Source of the DNA: Galaxea fascicularis
Lineage: Eukaryota > Cnidaria > Anthozoa > Scleractinia > Euphylliidae
Direction: 5' to 3'
Length of the DNA: 64,000 nucleotides
NCBI GenBank assembly: GCA_948470475.1
Contig: OX419338.1
Location: 31,660,882-31,724,881, forward strand
Numbering within the stretch: position 1 is the first letter of the stretch; every line of letters starts with the position of its first letter. Under the pieces are notes generated by a model. The model did not search any database. It had not been told where the DNA came from and was given only the letters and a program-made list of their open reading frames with translations. The translations under genes were made by a program, and so were the position numbers. Below, piece by piece: positions 22,585 to 35,631 of this stretch.

Positions 22585-24280
22585 AAGGCCAATTTCCCAA
22601 CTTGTGTCATTCCGGTCTAAAAATTCTGTATCAAGGAATGTTTGTAATAAGCCAAGGTAACAGTCATTCAAAGAAAGAAAGAATTTAAGTGTTTTTAACC
22701 GATACCAAACAACGAGAGCACGAAAACATCTGGCTCAACAGTATTATTGCAGTAACTTCCCGCTCCCCGACTCCCCTCCCCACAAACAACATTGAATTGG
22801 GGAAAGGAGGGGGGGGGGGGGTGTGCGGGGGCGGTGTAACTTGTTGTTATTGTTTTCACGTAAAGAGCCAACCTTTGGAGCTCAATGTTCTCAACAGTTT
22901 TCAGTCCAAGATTGTAGAATCTTAACTTCACTGATTGTGTTTAAAGAAAAACAATATATGTGAAAGGAACGCGGAAAAGGATAAACAATAACTAAAGGGT
23001 TCTCGCAATAGCAAAGAGTTGTGGTGTCATAAACTTGGAACAGCGAAAAAGTAGGAATGACTTGAACGCCAACGAAACCGTAATTTCAAACCATAAATTT
23101 CCCTCATAATTCCAACTCGTTCGACGTCTATGATATGGGTCAGTGAAATCTAAAGAAAAAGAAGTTAAAACTCTCCGTCGCGTTATGAGCTGGCGTTCCA
23201 CACAAAACCTTGAATGTGGGAATCCACGTTGATTTTTTTTCAGAGGTGGGGGAAAGAAATGTATCAAGATGCAAGAAGCAGGTGCCCTCCGAACTAAAAC
23301 GTTTCAGCTTTTAGACGCAATTTTAGGATCACACTAGAGTTCGTATGACGACTCCTTCACAACAATTAATTACCTCGCGCACCGAGAATTTCAGTATTTT
23401 ACCCGGGGCAATATTTACCCGGCGTACACAACATAACGGTGAAGTTTGCTCTTAGCTCTAGTAACACGTATACATAAGTAGGCCTATTCTGGAACCTTAA
23501 ATTGCCATAACTTTAGGCGACTTGCATTGAGGCAACTTTCAAAAAAATTAATTAAGATCTGTTAAACTGATATAACTGACAGTTCTAGGGGTGTATTTGA
23601 ACCTCTTTAACGTAGTAGAGGATAGGAATGAACAATTAACTGGGGAGACCAATGACTTACAACTGATCAAAATGTTATTTGCGTCATGTGTTCTGTGGCA
23701 TAAATATATAATACAATCAACAACCAATCACAGTTAGTAAATAAGTTGAAGCTGAACAGATATATTAAGGCAAGGCATGTCCGGCTCATCTCCAGGGTAA
23801 TAACCTGAAAAGGTTTAGACTTTTGTTTTGTGGTAGATTTGTTGTTGACAGTCTTTTGTTTTCTTTGTTTTACATCAGCTGTGAGTTATTACACTGTAGA
23901 TGAGCCGCATCTCCCTTCCCTTTCCTAATAAAATTGGAGAAATACTTTTAAAAATTGTATGAACAACAAACTAACAGAAACATGGCATTCAAACAGAACC
24001 CTGATTTGAGCTCCCTATTATTCATAAGTGAAAAATACTCAAACTAATATAAGCTGCGAAACTCGCAGAACAATAATAAAAGAAACCACAACAGTTGTTA
24101 TATTCACAGATTACTGAAAGAGTGATCTTCAAAAAATAACTCCCAATGTTTGCCACCTGCCCTATCAATCTTTCCTTGGAAGCTGGGTAGTGAACACGCC
24201 ATTCCAAGACGTCCAAAGGGATTTTGTCATTTTCAAGAACCCAACCAATCTGTTGTTCTCCTGTTTCTAACAAGCAAAGT
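22585..24280. other. Intergenic, nothing recognised except a G run
   Basis: A run of about 13 G at 22808-22820, followed by G-rich sequence, faces a C-rich stretch at about 22762-22782 and could form a hairpin or G-quadruplex. No clear AATAAA closely follows the shell-protein-like gene. No other exon was found. Confidence 0.4.
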
Positions 24281-24515
24281 ACTCCGATCCCGTACTTTGT
24301 ACCGTGCGGCAAGGTGCTCCGTGAGATCACTTGTTTTCCACGTTGTCCGACTACATCCCTGGCTGGTCGATAGTTTTAGTGGCACCTCGTGGCAAATCGC
24401 ATCTGCTTTGAATCGAAACCTTGGAAGAAACTTTTTCCGAAGAAACGTTGTCCGAAATGCCCTCGCTATGACATGTTTCCAGTGGCAAGCGTTCCACTTG
24501 GCAAAAAAAAATGAA
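24281..24515 (-). pseudogene. Possible remnant of a BED zinc finger (hAT transposase)
   Basis: The minus strand is open for about 90 codons without an obvious start. It reads a basic stretch, then AICHEV, KLSTS, TTWKTSDLTEHLAARYK. The spacing resembles a BED finger (Cys-x2-Cys, then His-x4-His), with the second Cys replaced by Val and the last His by Tyr. BED fingers are typical of hAT transposases and host genes derived from them. Because two of the four zinc ligands are missing, I treat it as a decayed remnant. The overlapping 147-codon plus-strand frame at 24150-24593 is probably its shadow. Confidence 0.35.
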
Positions 24516-25124
24516 TTGTACTTAGAACAGCACAGTATGAGCCCTAAAACCAGACATTACTGTTTCACTTCTTCACTGCAAAAAATTAAATAATACTTTC
24601 TTGTCGGCCATGTTCATTTTAAATTCCCAGAATTTCTCTGTAGCATCAAGTGTGTTTCCAAGCTCTGCGCTGCTTTTGCATGTAACAACAACAGCGCATT
24701 TGGTTGCATTTATTTTTCTCACTGACTTCGAACTGCGTTGGAATTAGTTTCATTTCTGCAATGCAAGCTGGCAGCCAGTCGATGGTTACAACTGAGATGG
24801 TATCTCGTATTTTAAAAGAAGTCAGTTTACACAGCAGTTCAGTATGGGAGTTCATGCCAAGAAAACCACGTGAGTCGTGTTGTGATCGAAGTGTAGACAT
24901 AGTTCTCACAAATGCCTTGATCTTTTCGTGAGTATTTTCATTCTGCTTTTTTGCCTTGCACCGCAATGTAACAGTGGTATTCTTGGTTAGGATTATATTG
25001 CAGAATTCTATTCAACCTGTGGTAACTTTTTCGAGAATACACGACGAGCAGTTGGGTGGGTACTATTTGTGTAAGCATACATAGCAGACTTGTGATCATC
25101 GGTTGAACACTGCAGGAAATTATG

Positions 25125-25652
25125 ATTTGACCGCTGAAAGCAAACTGTTTTTTTCTCGTGGTGGTGTTTTTGAAGATGCTTAAATTTTGACATTAACCAA
25201 TGGGTTTTTTATAGCCGTTGTTGATAATAATATTTGTGAAAGATATTGACATTTGATGACAATAAAAGTTGAAAAACGCATGCAATGCTTGTGAAGATCA
25301 TTGCTAAAAAAAAATGATATCAACCATTTGACCACTGAAACCACTGTTTTTTCCTGTGATAGTGTTTCTGAAGATAGTTAAATGTTGACATTACCCAAGG
25401 GGTTTTTGGAAAGATCTCCACACAGCTCCTTACATCACTTATACATGCCTCACTGTCATACTAAGCCTGTTCCAAAAATGAACAGAGTTTGAGTCACAAA
25501 ATGCATGTATAATTAATGTATGGGGCTGTTCGGAAATCTTTCCAGGGTTTTTATAGCCTCTTGTTTATAATAATTATCGTGGAAGATATTGACTTGTGAT
25601 GAGAGTAAAAGTATCAAAATACATGCAACGCTTGTGGAGATCATGTTTAAGG
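25125..25652. repeat. Two direct repeat copies, the second split by an insertion
   Basis: Copy 1 runs 25125-25312. Copy 2 runs 25326-25407 and resumes at 25544-25652. Shared blocks include TTTGACC(G/A)CTGAAA, GTGTTT(T/C)TGAAGAT, TTTTATAGCC, GATATTGAC and CATGCAA(T/C)GCTTGTG. The break in copy 2 is exactly the position of a short inverted-repeat element. Confidence 0.75.
25408..25543. mobile_element. 136-bp MITE inserted in a direct repeat
   Basis: The ends are imperfect inverted repeats: GGAAAGATCTCCACACAGC on the left and GGCTGTTCGGAAATCTTTCC on the right. GGGTTTTT occurs on both sides, while the undisrupted copy of the host repeat has it once, consistent with an 8-bp target duplication as in hAT elements. 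A partly similar right end (AATTAATGTATGG then GAGGAAATCTTCC) is at about 26058-26088. Confidence 0.75.
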
Positions 25653-26426
25653 TGCAGAAGGGTTACATATTTCATGACTGGTTTTGCACCAGTGCTTCAG
25701 TACACCTTTGAGAAAATTATAGAAAAGTTGCTTCTCAAGTGGCTTGTGGTTCTTGCTTCCAAACCATACATACAAGTCAGCGACAAATGAAAACAATTCT
25801 TTGAGGAAACTGAAGCTGCATTTCAAAAACCAGTCAAACTATACACATTTAAAGGGGTTTTGGAGAAATGACACTTAGGCGACTTAAAGCGTTGTACGGC
25901 GACTTAAGGCGACCTAAGATATCAGAGTAGACTTTACGATTTTATTAGCTCGGTTTGTTCGCTAATTGAGACTGGCATGGAACAGGCTACAAACGGCTAA
26001 GATTCTGTTCGCACTCACTGTTTGTTTGTAAGGAATGTCATGAAAGTATTGCATTTATAATTAATGTATGGCAATGTGAGGAAATCTTCCCCACATTTTT
26101 ATACAACTAGGAAATGCACAATTTGTCGAATGAGTGGTCCATGACGGTTATCAAGTAAACAGAGCCAGAAAAATATGGCACACAAAATCATTTCATCACC
26201 TTACCGCAAATTCTGTTGTCCAGAAGCTTTGATTTCCATTATTCTACTGCACATATGCCTGGTTTTTATTGGCGGTTTATTATTTCCAAATCGTTCATAA
26301 CTACCGGCCGGGCTTAACCGCCGGCGAAGTCCGCCATTTTGACTATTTACCTAGTTCCAGTTTTCCCGCTCGCTCCAAGTAATCAGGGCAGGTCTGGGAC
26401 AATAAGTTACTGAGCAAATAATCAAA

Positions 26427-26669
26427 ATGGCGGCCTACACGCCCAGGAATCAAGGACTGAAGCGGAAGGTATTCTACGCTATATATAGCTACAGAATAAA
26501 TGGTAAGAGTACGAGTTTATATCTAATAAGGTTTGCTTGAAACTGGTTTCGTCACGCATTCAAAGGCCCTCAAACTTCATGTTTTATGAACTTACTTCAA
26601 TAAATTTAGGCCCGGCTCTATGAGGAAAGCAATTCAGATATTTGGATTTCCTTACCAAGAGTATCCTAA
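26427..26669 (+). CDS. Possible two-exon micro-gene or 5' exons of a larger gene
   Basis: ATG at 26427 lies in AAAATGGCGGC, a favourable start context that is also a YY1-type motif. Exon 26427-26468 (14 codons) ends AAG|GTATTC. An acceptor (AATAAATTTAG) opens a phase-0 exon at 26610 with 19 codons and a TAA at 26667-26669. The joint product would be only 33 residues, MAAYTPRNQGLKRK followed by ARLYEESNSDIW and a short end. An alternative donor AGA|GTATCC could skip the stop and lead to further exons. No family is recognised. Confidence 0.25.
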
Positions 26670-28371
26670 ATTTTCTTTGCCGGACAAAAATGGAGCCGAA
26701 TGTCCAGTCAATTTAAGGGTAGAGAAGCATCACATAACTCGCCTTGAAGATGCACTCCAAATTCCTGCTATATTTTAATTTTTTGCTTTCGCTTATTTCC
26801 CGTAACCAAGTGAAGCTCTAGGTTTAAAAACTAGGTTTTATAAGATGAAAGCGAATACAAGGCGAGACTTGCTCGGGGACGTTTGGAATACATAAGCTTA
26901 TGCAACAAATGTACCGCTTAAAAATTTACTTGGGCTTCGAAGCCATTCCCGACTCAGCCGAAGTGTAATGCAATAGCAAGACTGATTTGTGATCAGCAAC
27001 TGAAACTGAAATCAGTCAGTGTATGAGTAATTTACAGAAGAGAGGTTTTACCGAGATTGCTCAGTCGGTGTTATTTCTTGCCATTCTGCTGTGTTTTAAC
27101 AAGATTTCAGCGATTTTAACATATTTTAGTCTACTAGGTTGTATTTACACTACGCGCAGTGTTATTTTTACACTGCTGTTTATGATCATCCTGAAGACTC
27201 ATAAACCGACTTTTTAAATCAAAATAACAAAGGAGATCCTTAAACGTCCAAAATAACACAGGCACTGTTAATTAGAAGGTCTGTAGAAACCAAAAGACCA
27301 CCAATTCACTCACGTTTTATCAGCAACGCGAAAAGCCTTCAAGTCACGTCCGTCGCCAGCAGGAACGCAGCACACCTGCCTTCTGGTCATGCGCAGTGAA
27401 GCTGTTAAGTGTTCTTTTACTTCCGGTTCTCTTTCGTGACGTCCCCGTCAGTCCTGTATGTTAAAGTCCCCAATACGCCATGTTAACACGAAACCCGTGA
27501 AGAATGCCCCTCTCTTTGTAGCTTTGTTTGGAGCGTGTTACACGTCAAATGCATTCCAGATACTCATTGAAGTACCGACCGCTTAAAAGGTGGTTGGAGG
27601 GAGGGGGACGGGATGGGTTAGGGGGGAAGGGTGGGGTGGTTGGGGGGAGGGGGGGCAATGTTGAAGCTACTCGTACGTTCAGTGGCGTATAAGCCACATA
27701 AATCAAATTCAATAGGCAAAACGAAAAAAAAAATCCATAAAAAGAAAAGGAGACTGCCAACTCGGCACACCCTTGGACATGACGCAATGTGTTTATAATT
27801 CGTGTACTTTCGGTTTCATCTCTTTCCTGAGTTTATACGTTCAAGTCACCCATGTTGCACGTCATCTTCTAAGGTCGCTGGTTCGAGTCCTGAGCTCTTC
27901 TGTCGTGACAACGTGAACATGTACAACACAAAAAGCTTTTCACTCCTGCCACGGTCGGAAAGCCTAACGCCCAACGTGCAGCGCAGACTCCCAGTTTGTC
28001 ATCACCTCATGCTCATGTATCAATCAGGCAGCAGCAGAAAACTTGACAACGATCATACAAAAGTTCAAAATGCAGTTAGGGTTAGCCGTATTTGTATCAA
28101 AACTTTCCATTCTTGCCCCCTTCCCCCCTCCCCCTCCGCCCACATTCTTCCCAGGAAAGGAAAATTCAAACTTTGAGTTCTATAAACCACATACATATCC
28201 GCAAAAAATAAAACAAAAAGGTACAGAAATAACGCCATACACAACTGGACTGATTGAATTCTACACTAATTGTTTATTCGTTTCCAAAATATATTCCACA
28301 GCGGTTTCTGTTGTATTCTTGTCAACATGTCGTGACTTGAATTTATGATAGTTATTAAATTCCTAATTAAC
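26670..28371. other. Intergenic with a G-rich tract
   Basis: The stretch at 27596-27654 has many runs of three to seven G within about 60 bp, a strong G-quadruplex candidate on the plus strand. A tRNA B-box-like fragment (GGTCGCTGGTTCGAGTCC) at about 27872-27889 is a SINE scrap. No gene was found. Confidence 0.5.
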
Positions 28372-28377
28372 TTTATT
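28372..28377 (-). terminator. Polyadenylation signal of gene B
   Basis: TTTATT on the plus strand is AATAAA on the minus strand, about 53 bp beyond the stop codon of gene B. Confidence 0.65.
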
Positions 28378-28429
28378 TATACATTGTCGCGCCTTTTAAG
28401 GTTAATTTTCTTGGCTGCTTGAAACACTT

Positions 28430-31400
28430 TTACGGTACATCCTCTTCATCCAGATCAATGAATACTTTCTGAGGTAGTCTTCTCTGTAGAGAAAAAGTCA
28501 CAATGCAGCCATTTGAGTTCATACTCCCAGTGAATGCCGTGTTAACATTCAGAAAATTACCGATTACCTCCAAAGCCATCTGAAACCAAAGGACTTTTTA
28601 GGACTGTCATATAAAGGCCCGGGGCCGGGGATTTTCCCCTCGCATTTTGAGGTATATCAGTAGATGGGGCGCCATGTTAAACCCATTTTTGAATGGATGG
28701 GAAATGGGATAATGAGATGCAAACTGACGGAGGGACCAGTCAGCCAATAGGAAGTAAGGAAAAAAGGGACGGAGCCTGATATAAAACCAACCTGTTGACT
28801 TCATTACTTCAAAAATTAGCCGGACAGCCCTAAATTTTAATGGAAAAAAAAAAAACGGAAAACAAGGTGTTGCCAGTAAAGGAGCTAGCATCGGTTTTAC
28901 CAGCCCTTGTCAGCACATTTACTTTACGGCCTCTTTACACGACCCCGGTTTGAATCACTGAGGGGGGTGGGGGGTAACCCTTTTGCAGTCAAATGTTTAT
29001 AAGCGTTTACATGAAAACAGTAGTCAAGTTGGGTTAGCCCTTCTCGCGACTTGGGTTGACCCGGCTAGAAAGGTTGAAATTTCTTCAGTTTCTTCTTGCA
29101 AACACTCGCTGATCTGACCTGGGATCGTTTGAACGTCACCCTTTTTGCGGTTCAGCGTTCTTGCCCATACGCAGTCTATAGCAAAATGGCTACGGCGAAT
29201 GGGCATGGAGAGTGTTTTGTAGAAAAAAGAACGTCGGGCTCGTGTAAACGTAAAATTCGACACTGAACTTACCCGGGTCGATGTCCAACCTGGGGTCGTG
29301 TAAACAGGCCATTAATGGGTCATCATTTCCGATCTTTAGTTGCCATTACGTTTGAAGTGGTACCTCAAAACGCCCAATCATTAAAAAAAAAAAAAAGTTA
29401 TGACTTTTTTTTGGACACAATAGTTTGCGATAGCAAAAATATCCCAACTAATCATTCGATAATACCTCGGAAACGAGTTCGGTGTCCCCAGTGGGTCGAA
29501 CAACAAGGAAGGACAAGGAACTCTATTCTAAGCTGTAGCTTGGGATTAAATATGTCAAATATGTTTTTGAACGCCAAGTGAATGATTCAAAGATATGAAA
29601 AAGATTTCAAGCGTAAAAAAATTAAATAAATAAATAAAACTCGAGCTTGAACAATATTGGAATCCGTTTGCGATACTGGTACGATTTTGCTTACTGATCG
29701 ATCAAACCAACTGGGCATTGGTCATTAAACTTGCATAAGATAAAGAAATAATATTTAAAATACACACGCGCACAAACGGCCCTATGTATTTTGTACGTGT
29801 TAACGGAAATGAAAGCGTCCGCACCCTGGCTGGGGTATTGTAAATTAATCTGAAAGGATCAATTGATGCTAAGGCACCTGTCCTGTTATTTCAAATTTAG
29901 AACAGAATATATGCGCAAAATAAAACGGGAAAGATATCTGTTGGGGCACCCTCTGAAGTTTTAACAATAACACCGTATTGTGATCAGAAGCACAGTATGG
30001 GTGAAAACCATCTATGTTTTCCTCATGATCTTTCATTTGAAAAATCACACTCAAATTCAGTAATCTTAATTGTGGTCAAAGAAGGGCAGATGGTTATACC
30101 TTAAACCCTTAACGTGATGTTACACGGAACGATTTTTTAAAGACATTTTCTAACGCAACACAGCACACGTCCAACGTTATACGCAACATTTTGGTGCGGT
30201 AACGTGTTGCAAGGTCTTGAAGACACGAGGTAAAGAAGCTTACCGAATTCGTTGTCGCGAAAAATTTGTTCGTTAAAAGTCATCCGTACCCTATTACATG
30301 ATCACATATTTAAGAGCAGCAATGTTTTGCTAAACATTTTACTGTGCAGTGTCACCTGTAGGCTGTTTAAAATATATTTAGAAACAAAAACAAGAAAATT
30401 GACTTTTCAGTTGGAAATGCAAATTTCTGCCCATTGATTGCCACAAATTGCAAAGGACTTCATTGTTATGAAAATTGCAGAGTGAAGTTTAAAATTTGTG
30501 TTCATATTGATAACAGAAACTGTCAAAAGCCCTAATTTTTACAGTGTTGAAAATAAAGATTTATTTCTCATGGACAAATAAGATGGTAACGACTAACACA
30601 GGAAACCCTTTCCTCCATCTTGAAAGTAGAAAGTGCGCTTTAATTGCTATCCGGTCACTTTGATTTGACGATCTCAGATTAGCCAACGCATGCTGAATAT
30701 GACTTGAAATTTGTCTTGATCCAACCGGGAAGGTACATATAAGAACAAAGCCAACGTTGAAATAAGCTTGTGTAAAAGGACAATAAACAACTTAGTATTT
30801 TAGCGTTAAGGGAAAAGAAACGCCCGAAGGCCTGTTTCCAGAGAAGGATAACACGTTGATCAACCACTTCATTTTCATTTTATCGAAGATATACGCCTTC
30901 CAAGTTCATAAAACGGCGGCATACGATTTCCTAAGAAATAAAGCGCTATATTACTCGGTTTGATGGTAGACAGGTTAATAAAGCGAACGCCGGGCATATT
31001 ATTAGGAAAGAACTCTTGCTGTTTGCTATTAAATTGTCAACTTCTAGAATCATTTATGCAGCTCTAACTTCTAATTCACAAAGCAAACTGTTCAAGTTTT
31101 TTTCCTTAGCACTAAATTCAGTGTTTGCTTTGTCGCTCTTCTCGGTTTCAATGAGTCGAGTGAAATCTTTCTCCACTATGATCCAAAATTCCTCATCATC
31201 AAAATCCCCCGTTATATTTAATTTGGGGTCGTTTCATGCAACATTTCTGGTAATGACCTTTCTGTTTTTTTCCTCAAAATATGTTTTTTCTCGAATGCCA
31301 TCTTTTTTTCTTTGTCGTCGTATATATATGAAAATATAAGACAGGAATCTCGGCCGTTTGGGTAGCTAAAGTTTTGTTGTGGCTAGTGCATGATTCATCT

Positions 31401-31934
31401 CTTCCCAGTAAGAAAAGAATTAGAAATCGCTTATTCCAGAGCCGGGCATTGAATTTCACACAATTTCGTAACCCCTTTTTTCGAATGGCAAATTTCTATT
31501 TTTGGTATGTTAAACGAGGCTCCAAAAATACTAGTTTTCAGTTAATGTTTTCAGCTGTTGGTCAGAGATTACACCTCGTAATGTCGTAAAAAGGTTTCTC
31601 GAGTCACATATAATTGCTGTAATTATGACCCTGTGAAGGTTGTATGACTGTCCAACCGTGAGAAACTGTTAAACTGCTGATCCAAAAACTAAATAACTTG
31701 AAATTATTATAAACTTTTTACCTTGCCTTTTGACGAACTTCGTCGTCTACATTTCTTCCAACCATGAACGCCACAAACACGAGGGAATATCTCGCTTCGA
31801 CGCAACATATCGACATTTCCGTAGTTTGGAGTCTCTGGCTTCGTTTCCACTTCCCTTTTCTCGCTGCTAACTTCAAACGCTGAGGACATCGATATTAAAG
31901 TCAAAAGAAACACTGAGACACACTGAGGCCGCAT
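28430..31934 (-). CDS. Peptide gene B: secreted CG-core precursor, subfamily I
   Basis: Exon 1 is 31934-31722 (71 codons, donor AAG|GTAAAA). Exon 2 is 28483-28430 (17 codons plus TAA, acceptor TTTTTCTCTACAG), joined in phase 0 to give 88 residues. The signal peptide ends near MSSA, followed by FEVSSEK, the start shared by the family. Arg45-Arg46 precedes the core SEIFPRVCGVHGWKKC (C54 and C62, spacing C-x7-C), and Arg63-65 plus Ser follow, so a 16-residue cyclic peptide is predicted. His replaces the usual Thr in the CG-x-T position. Exon 2 is basic at first and then acidic (IDLDEED). The start is placed at ATG 31934; upstream codons are not ATG. Function is unknown: a single-disulfide cationic peptide could be antimicrobial, a neuropeptide or a venom component. 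Confidence 0.8.
28928..29310. mobile_element. MITE in the intron of gene B
   Basis: The left end GGCCTCTTTACACGACCCC and right end GGGGTCGTGTAAACAGGCC are inverted repeats of about 19 bp. The element is about 383 bp with no transposase. No clear target duplication is visible. Confidence 0.65.
29311..31721 (-). other. Remaining intron of gene B
   Basis: AT-rich sequence with a 107-codon plus-strand open frame (31016-31339) that is Ser/Phe-rich, unsupported and probably spurious. No other exon was found. Confidence 0.45.
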
Positions 31935-34900
31935 GGTTTTCAGCAATTACAAACGCTATAATAGTGACTCCTTAGTCTCGCTTATCCAAATCTAGCTGAG
32001 GTGGGCCGGGAGATTGAATAGCTTCTCTCTGAGGTAAAGCAAGGTCTCATATACTCCAGCCCTATCCGGTTGTGTAGGACAGGTCTATAACGTCTGCTAA
32101 CGTCATATATGAGAAGCCGGTGGGTTTTTAAAACAGTAAGCTTCCTTTATAGGGTCTAATGAAGCACACAATTTTGTCATCATGGAGCGCCCCCTTGTCA
32201 TAATTCCAGCTGTGAATTATCAATAAATTAATAATTATCATAGTTGTGCCCCTAAACAAGACCATACTAATAAAAACTGAACGGTGATGATTAAATTCAG
32301 ATTCAATTGGGGGTAACTATCGGGCGATATCACTGTGAAAACACGCAAATTAAAGTAGCATTGTGAGCGAGAAAAGCAAACGTTGTTTGACGAAACGTGA
32401 CCAAATTTTAAATCGTTATCAATTGCACCTTATCTTCTCCTCCTAACACAGTTAGCGAGAAAGCGTGAAACACCTATGCGATAAAACAAGGATCTGCCAA
32501 AAACGCCGCAATTAAACTGTTATCCTAATTTGCATAGAGCTTATATATGAGAATTGTTTTCCTATTCAAAACCTTTATCTTCCTCTTGTTTTTCATTTTG
32601 TGCTAATCTGCTGTAATTTTAATGGTAATTTTACTTTTCCCGCTGTTTCTAAAAGTGCGAGCCAAATCAAAAGGGAGCCGCTAGACTGACAGGTGGGCGT
32701 GCCCTGGAGATAGTCCTTCAATCAGACATGAGTTCAACAAAGAGCAACGGCTAAGAGCTAGGCCAGCCACCGCTCTTTGTCTCTGGCGCTCTCTCTCTCT
32801 CTCTCTTTTAGAGTTTGTTTCTATGTCGTCTTGGAAAAATTCAAGAAATCATTGTGGTATGTCTCTTGTAATTTGTTTTTCAGCTAACGGCAGGGCCCCT
32901 TTGGAAAACAAATTTATTCGCCTTCATACATCCCTGGTGATTTGGTATACCTTTCCTACCTGTGGCGACAAAAGCCAACTGTGAATGAGTAATTGGTTTG
33001 CTTTAGTCTGTTTAGGGGCTCATACCTTTTTCGTCATTATTACAAACTAAGACTGATTGCTTCAGTTCTTTATAATTCTAAATATATCTACAAAATAGGA
33101 AAATCTCAGCAAAGACTGAAATAGTGCGTACTTAAGGATGCCGTCGTGGCCACAACTGACCGAATAAATGATCTAATTAAGCCAAAGCAAAATAGGTTGA
33201 CGGTTCGTTGTAAATCCAGCCATAATTTTACGTATTATGCAGCAGATACAAAATTCTTCTGAAGGATGACCTAAGCTTGCGAAAACAATTCTTACGTAGT
33301 TTAAACAAAAATAAAAAATATCTTGCAAACTAGGAAAAGTTAAAACAAAGAAAAAAGTGAAGGCCATGCTTAATAGATTAAGTGGGCTTACATGGGCGTT
33401 TGTTTTTGTTTTGCTGTATAATCGTTTTAACAGCCAAATAAAGGACGAGGATCGTCTGTTTTGTCTCACTTCTTACCTAATGCATACTCATTTGTCCAAC
33501 TTACCGTGCGACAAATGCGTTATCCATCCTGTTATTAACTTGTCAACATTATATCAAGTTATTTTTAGTGGTCGCAAAGGAGAAGATCAATCCGCCTGCC
33601 GCCAAAACAGGACAGAATCATGGCCTCGTACTTAATCGTTAAAATTAATCGCCTGTTATGTTTTGGCAAGTATTTTTCTGGCACAAAATTTGGGGGGCCT
33701 GCGATAAATTCTCGCAGGCAAGGAAAAAATTTTTTATTCAACTTAAGCTAATCAATCCCCATTTTTTCGATTTTTTCGCACTGCTTGCGAGTTACACAAA
33801 ATCAATATACCACAACTTAGACGCTTTCAATAAATTTGCCTAAATCCAAGTTCCATATGCGCGTATCAGCGTCGCAAACAAAAGCTAACAATTTACGATA
33901 GTTCACTTCGATTTGCTTAAATGGAAGCATCTTTTTTACGTTAATTCATACTGATTCGATGATCATAAACAAGACGCTATGGACAGGAAAAAGCACTATC
34001 TTTAATTATTCTTTGCAAGTTTACAACGCAGCGCGAAGAAAAAAATGACATGACAATATTGTCGAATGCCGGCGGTTGCCCTCAACCGACGACGATTTTT
34101 GAATGTCGTGCAGTTTTGTGCTTGAACGTCTATTAAAGGAGCAAAATAGAATGAGCTTTATAGTCATGTAGAACGCAGTAATATGAGTGAATATGTAAAG
34201 ATTCTACACTTGAACTGGGTTAATACCTGGAGCGAAAACGAGTACTCTAAACAAGACTTTTTGGACAGGAAAAAGTTACTTTCGAAGACCCTGCTAGGCG
34301 GTACGAAAAACGAATAAAATCTGTTTTTTTTTTTTTTTTCATAACTATAACGTCTAATTTTGAAGCTTAGGCTGAAACTTCTCATTTTCTTTTTGTTATT
34401 TTTTTTTTGCCATTTGAGCCTGAAACGTTCTTAAGATGTTCTTGATGGAATGGGTTTGACGTGGTATCAAGTTGCTTGTTACATGCTTGTGCCGCTTCGT
34501 CTACCGCGAACAAGCCAAAAAGATGTGTCGTGCCAACCGACTCTTGGAAAATCTGGCTTTACAAAACGCGGCATTGAACTCAGAGGTTCACAACGTGACA
34601 TACACAAATGAACAAAATAAAGACGTTCGTAACTGATTCTCAACCTGAGTATGGTTCTAGGATGTTCTTAGTTAATCTCAGCCCGTGAACGTTTCTATAA
34701 AACAATTGGTTCTTATAAAAAAGTGTAAATGGGGACAAATTTTAAAATTGAAAGGGTTTCGATTGAACTTGTAATAACTCCTACAAAATAGTGTGTTGTT
34801 CGATCTACCAACTCAAGCTCCGCGCCAGGGAACTAAAATATTAATCGGAGGAATACGAAATATATGGTGTTTTTTTTTTGGCTAACAAAAAAATATACCA

Positions 34901-35630
34901 ATGTGCGACATGCCTACGCTAACCTTCTTATGCTCATAACCGTTGTGGTTTTTAACTACTTCGTGGCTTAAATTGCGTCCGACTTAACTGACAAACTGCT
35001 GAAATTAATTGATAGTGTCTGGTAACATTATGATATTAATTCTCCCTCCTAATGTATTCTTAGCTTTCCCCGAAGGTATACATAGCGCAATAGCATGATT
35101 GACGCACTCCTACCATTTTCCGATCGCAAAGTTCTTGAAAAAGCATTTAGGATTCGGATGTTTTATTCTAAATAAAAAACAGATCATTTAAAAACAATTA
35201 AGGTCTCTTGAATACCCCCCAGTGATATAACTTGTATGTCAATCTTTTGATATGGTGCGATAAAATTTTAATGCGTTTGGCTTTATCTAGAACAAATTTA
35301 TTAATCTAGCAAGTAGTCGCAGTGTCGCTATTGTCCAAATCGGACTTATTCGTCGTAAAAGCCGGCAGATCACTTTCTAAATACCTCAAATTGGCCTGTA
35401 GTTATTTATAAAAAGTCTGTTAGCTTTACAAAGCCGGATGTCGGTTTATCAGGATATTTGTTCTTAGCTGGCTGAAGACGTTGTTACCTTGACGTTCTCA
35501 GATCACGTAGGCTTGTTTTGTAATCTTTTAACCGGCGAGAGCCCACTATAGAAAGGAGTAGGGATCTGAGAAGGAGTTAAAACGGTAACCTAAAAAATTT
35601 AGCTTTGAGGCTGTTGATTGATGTGAGGAC
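31935..35630. other. Intergenic upstream of gene B, 3.7 kb
   Basis: A TATA-like TATATGAG on the minus strand lies at about 32048-32055, some 115 bp before the start of gene B. A (CT)n run lies at about 32788-32806. T-rich runs occur at 34324-34340 and 34401-34408. No gene or RNA was found. Confidence 0.4.
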
Positions 35631-35631
35631 C

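Noticed and set aside
24150..24593. 147-codon plus-strand open frame
   Set aside because: The opposite strand gives a more protein-like reading with zinc-finger traces; no promoter or splice context supports the plus frame.
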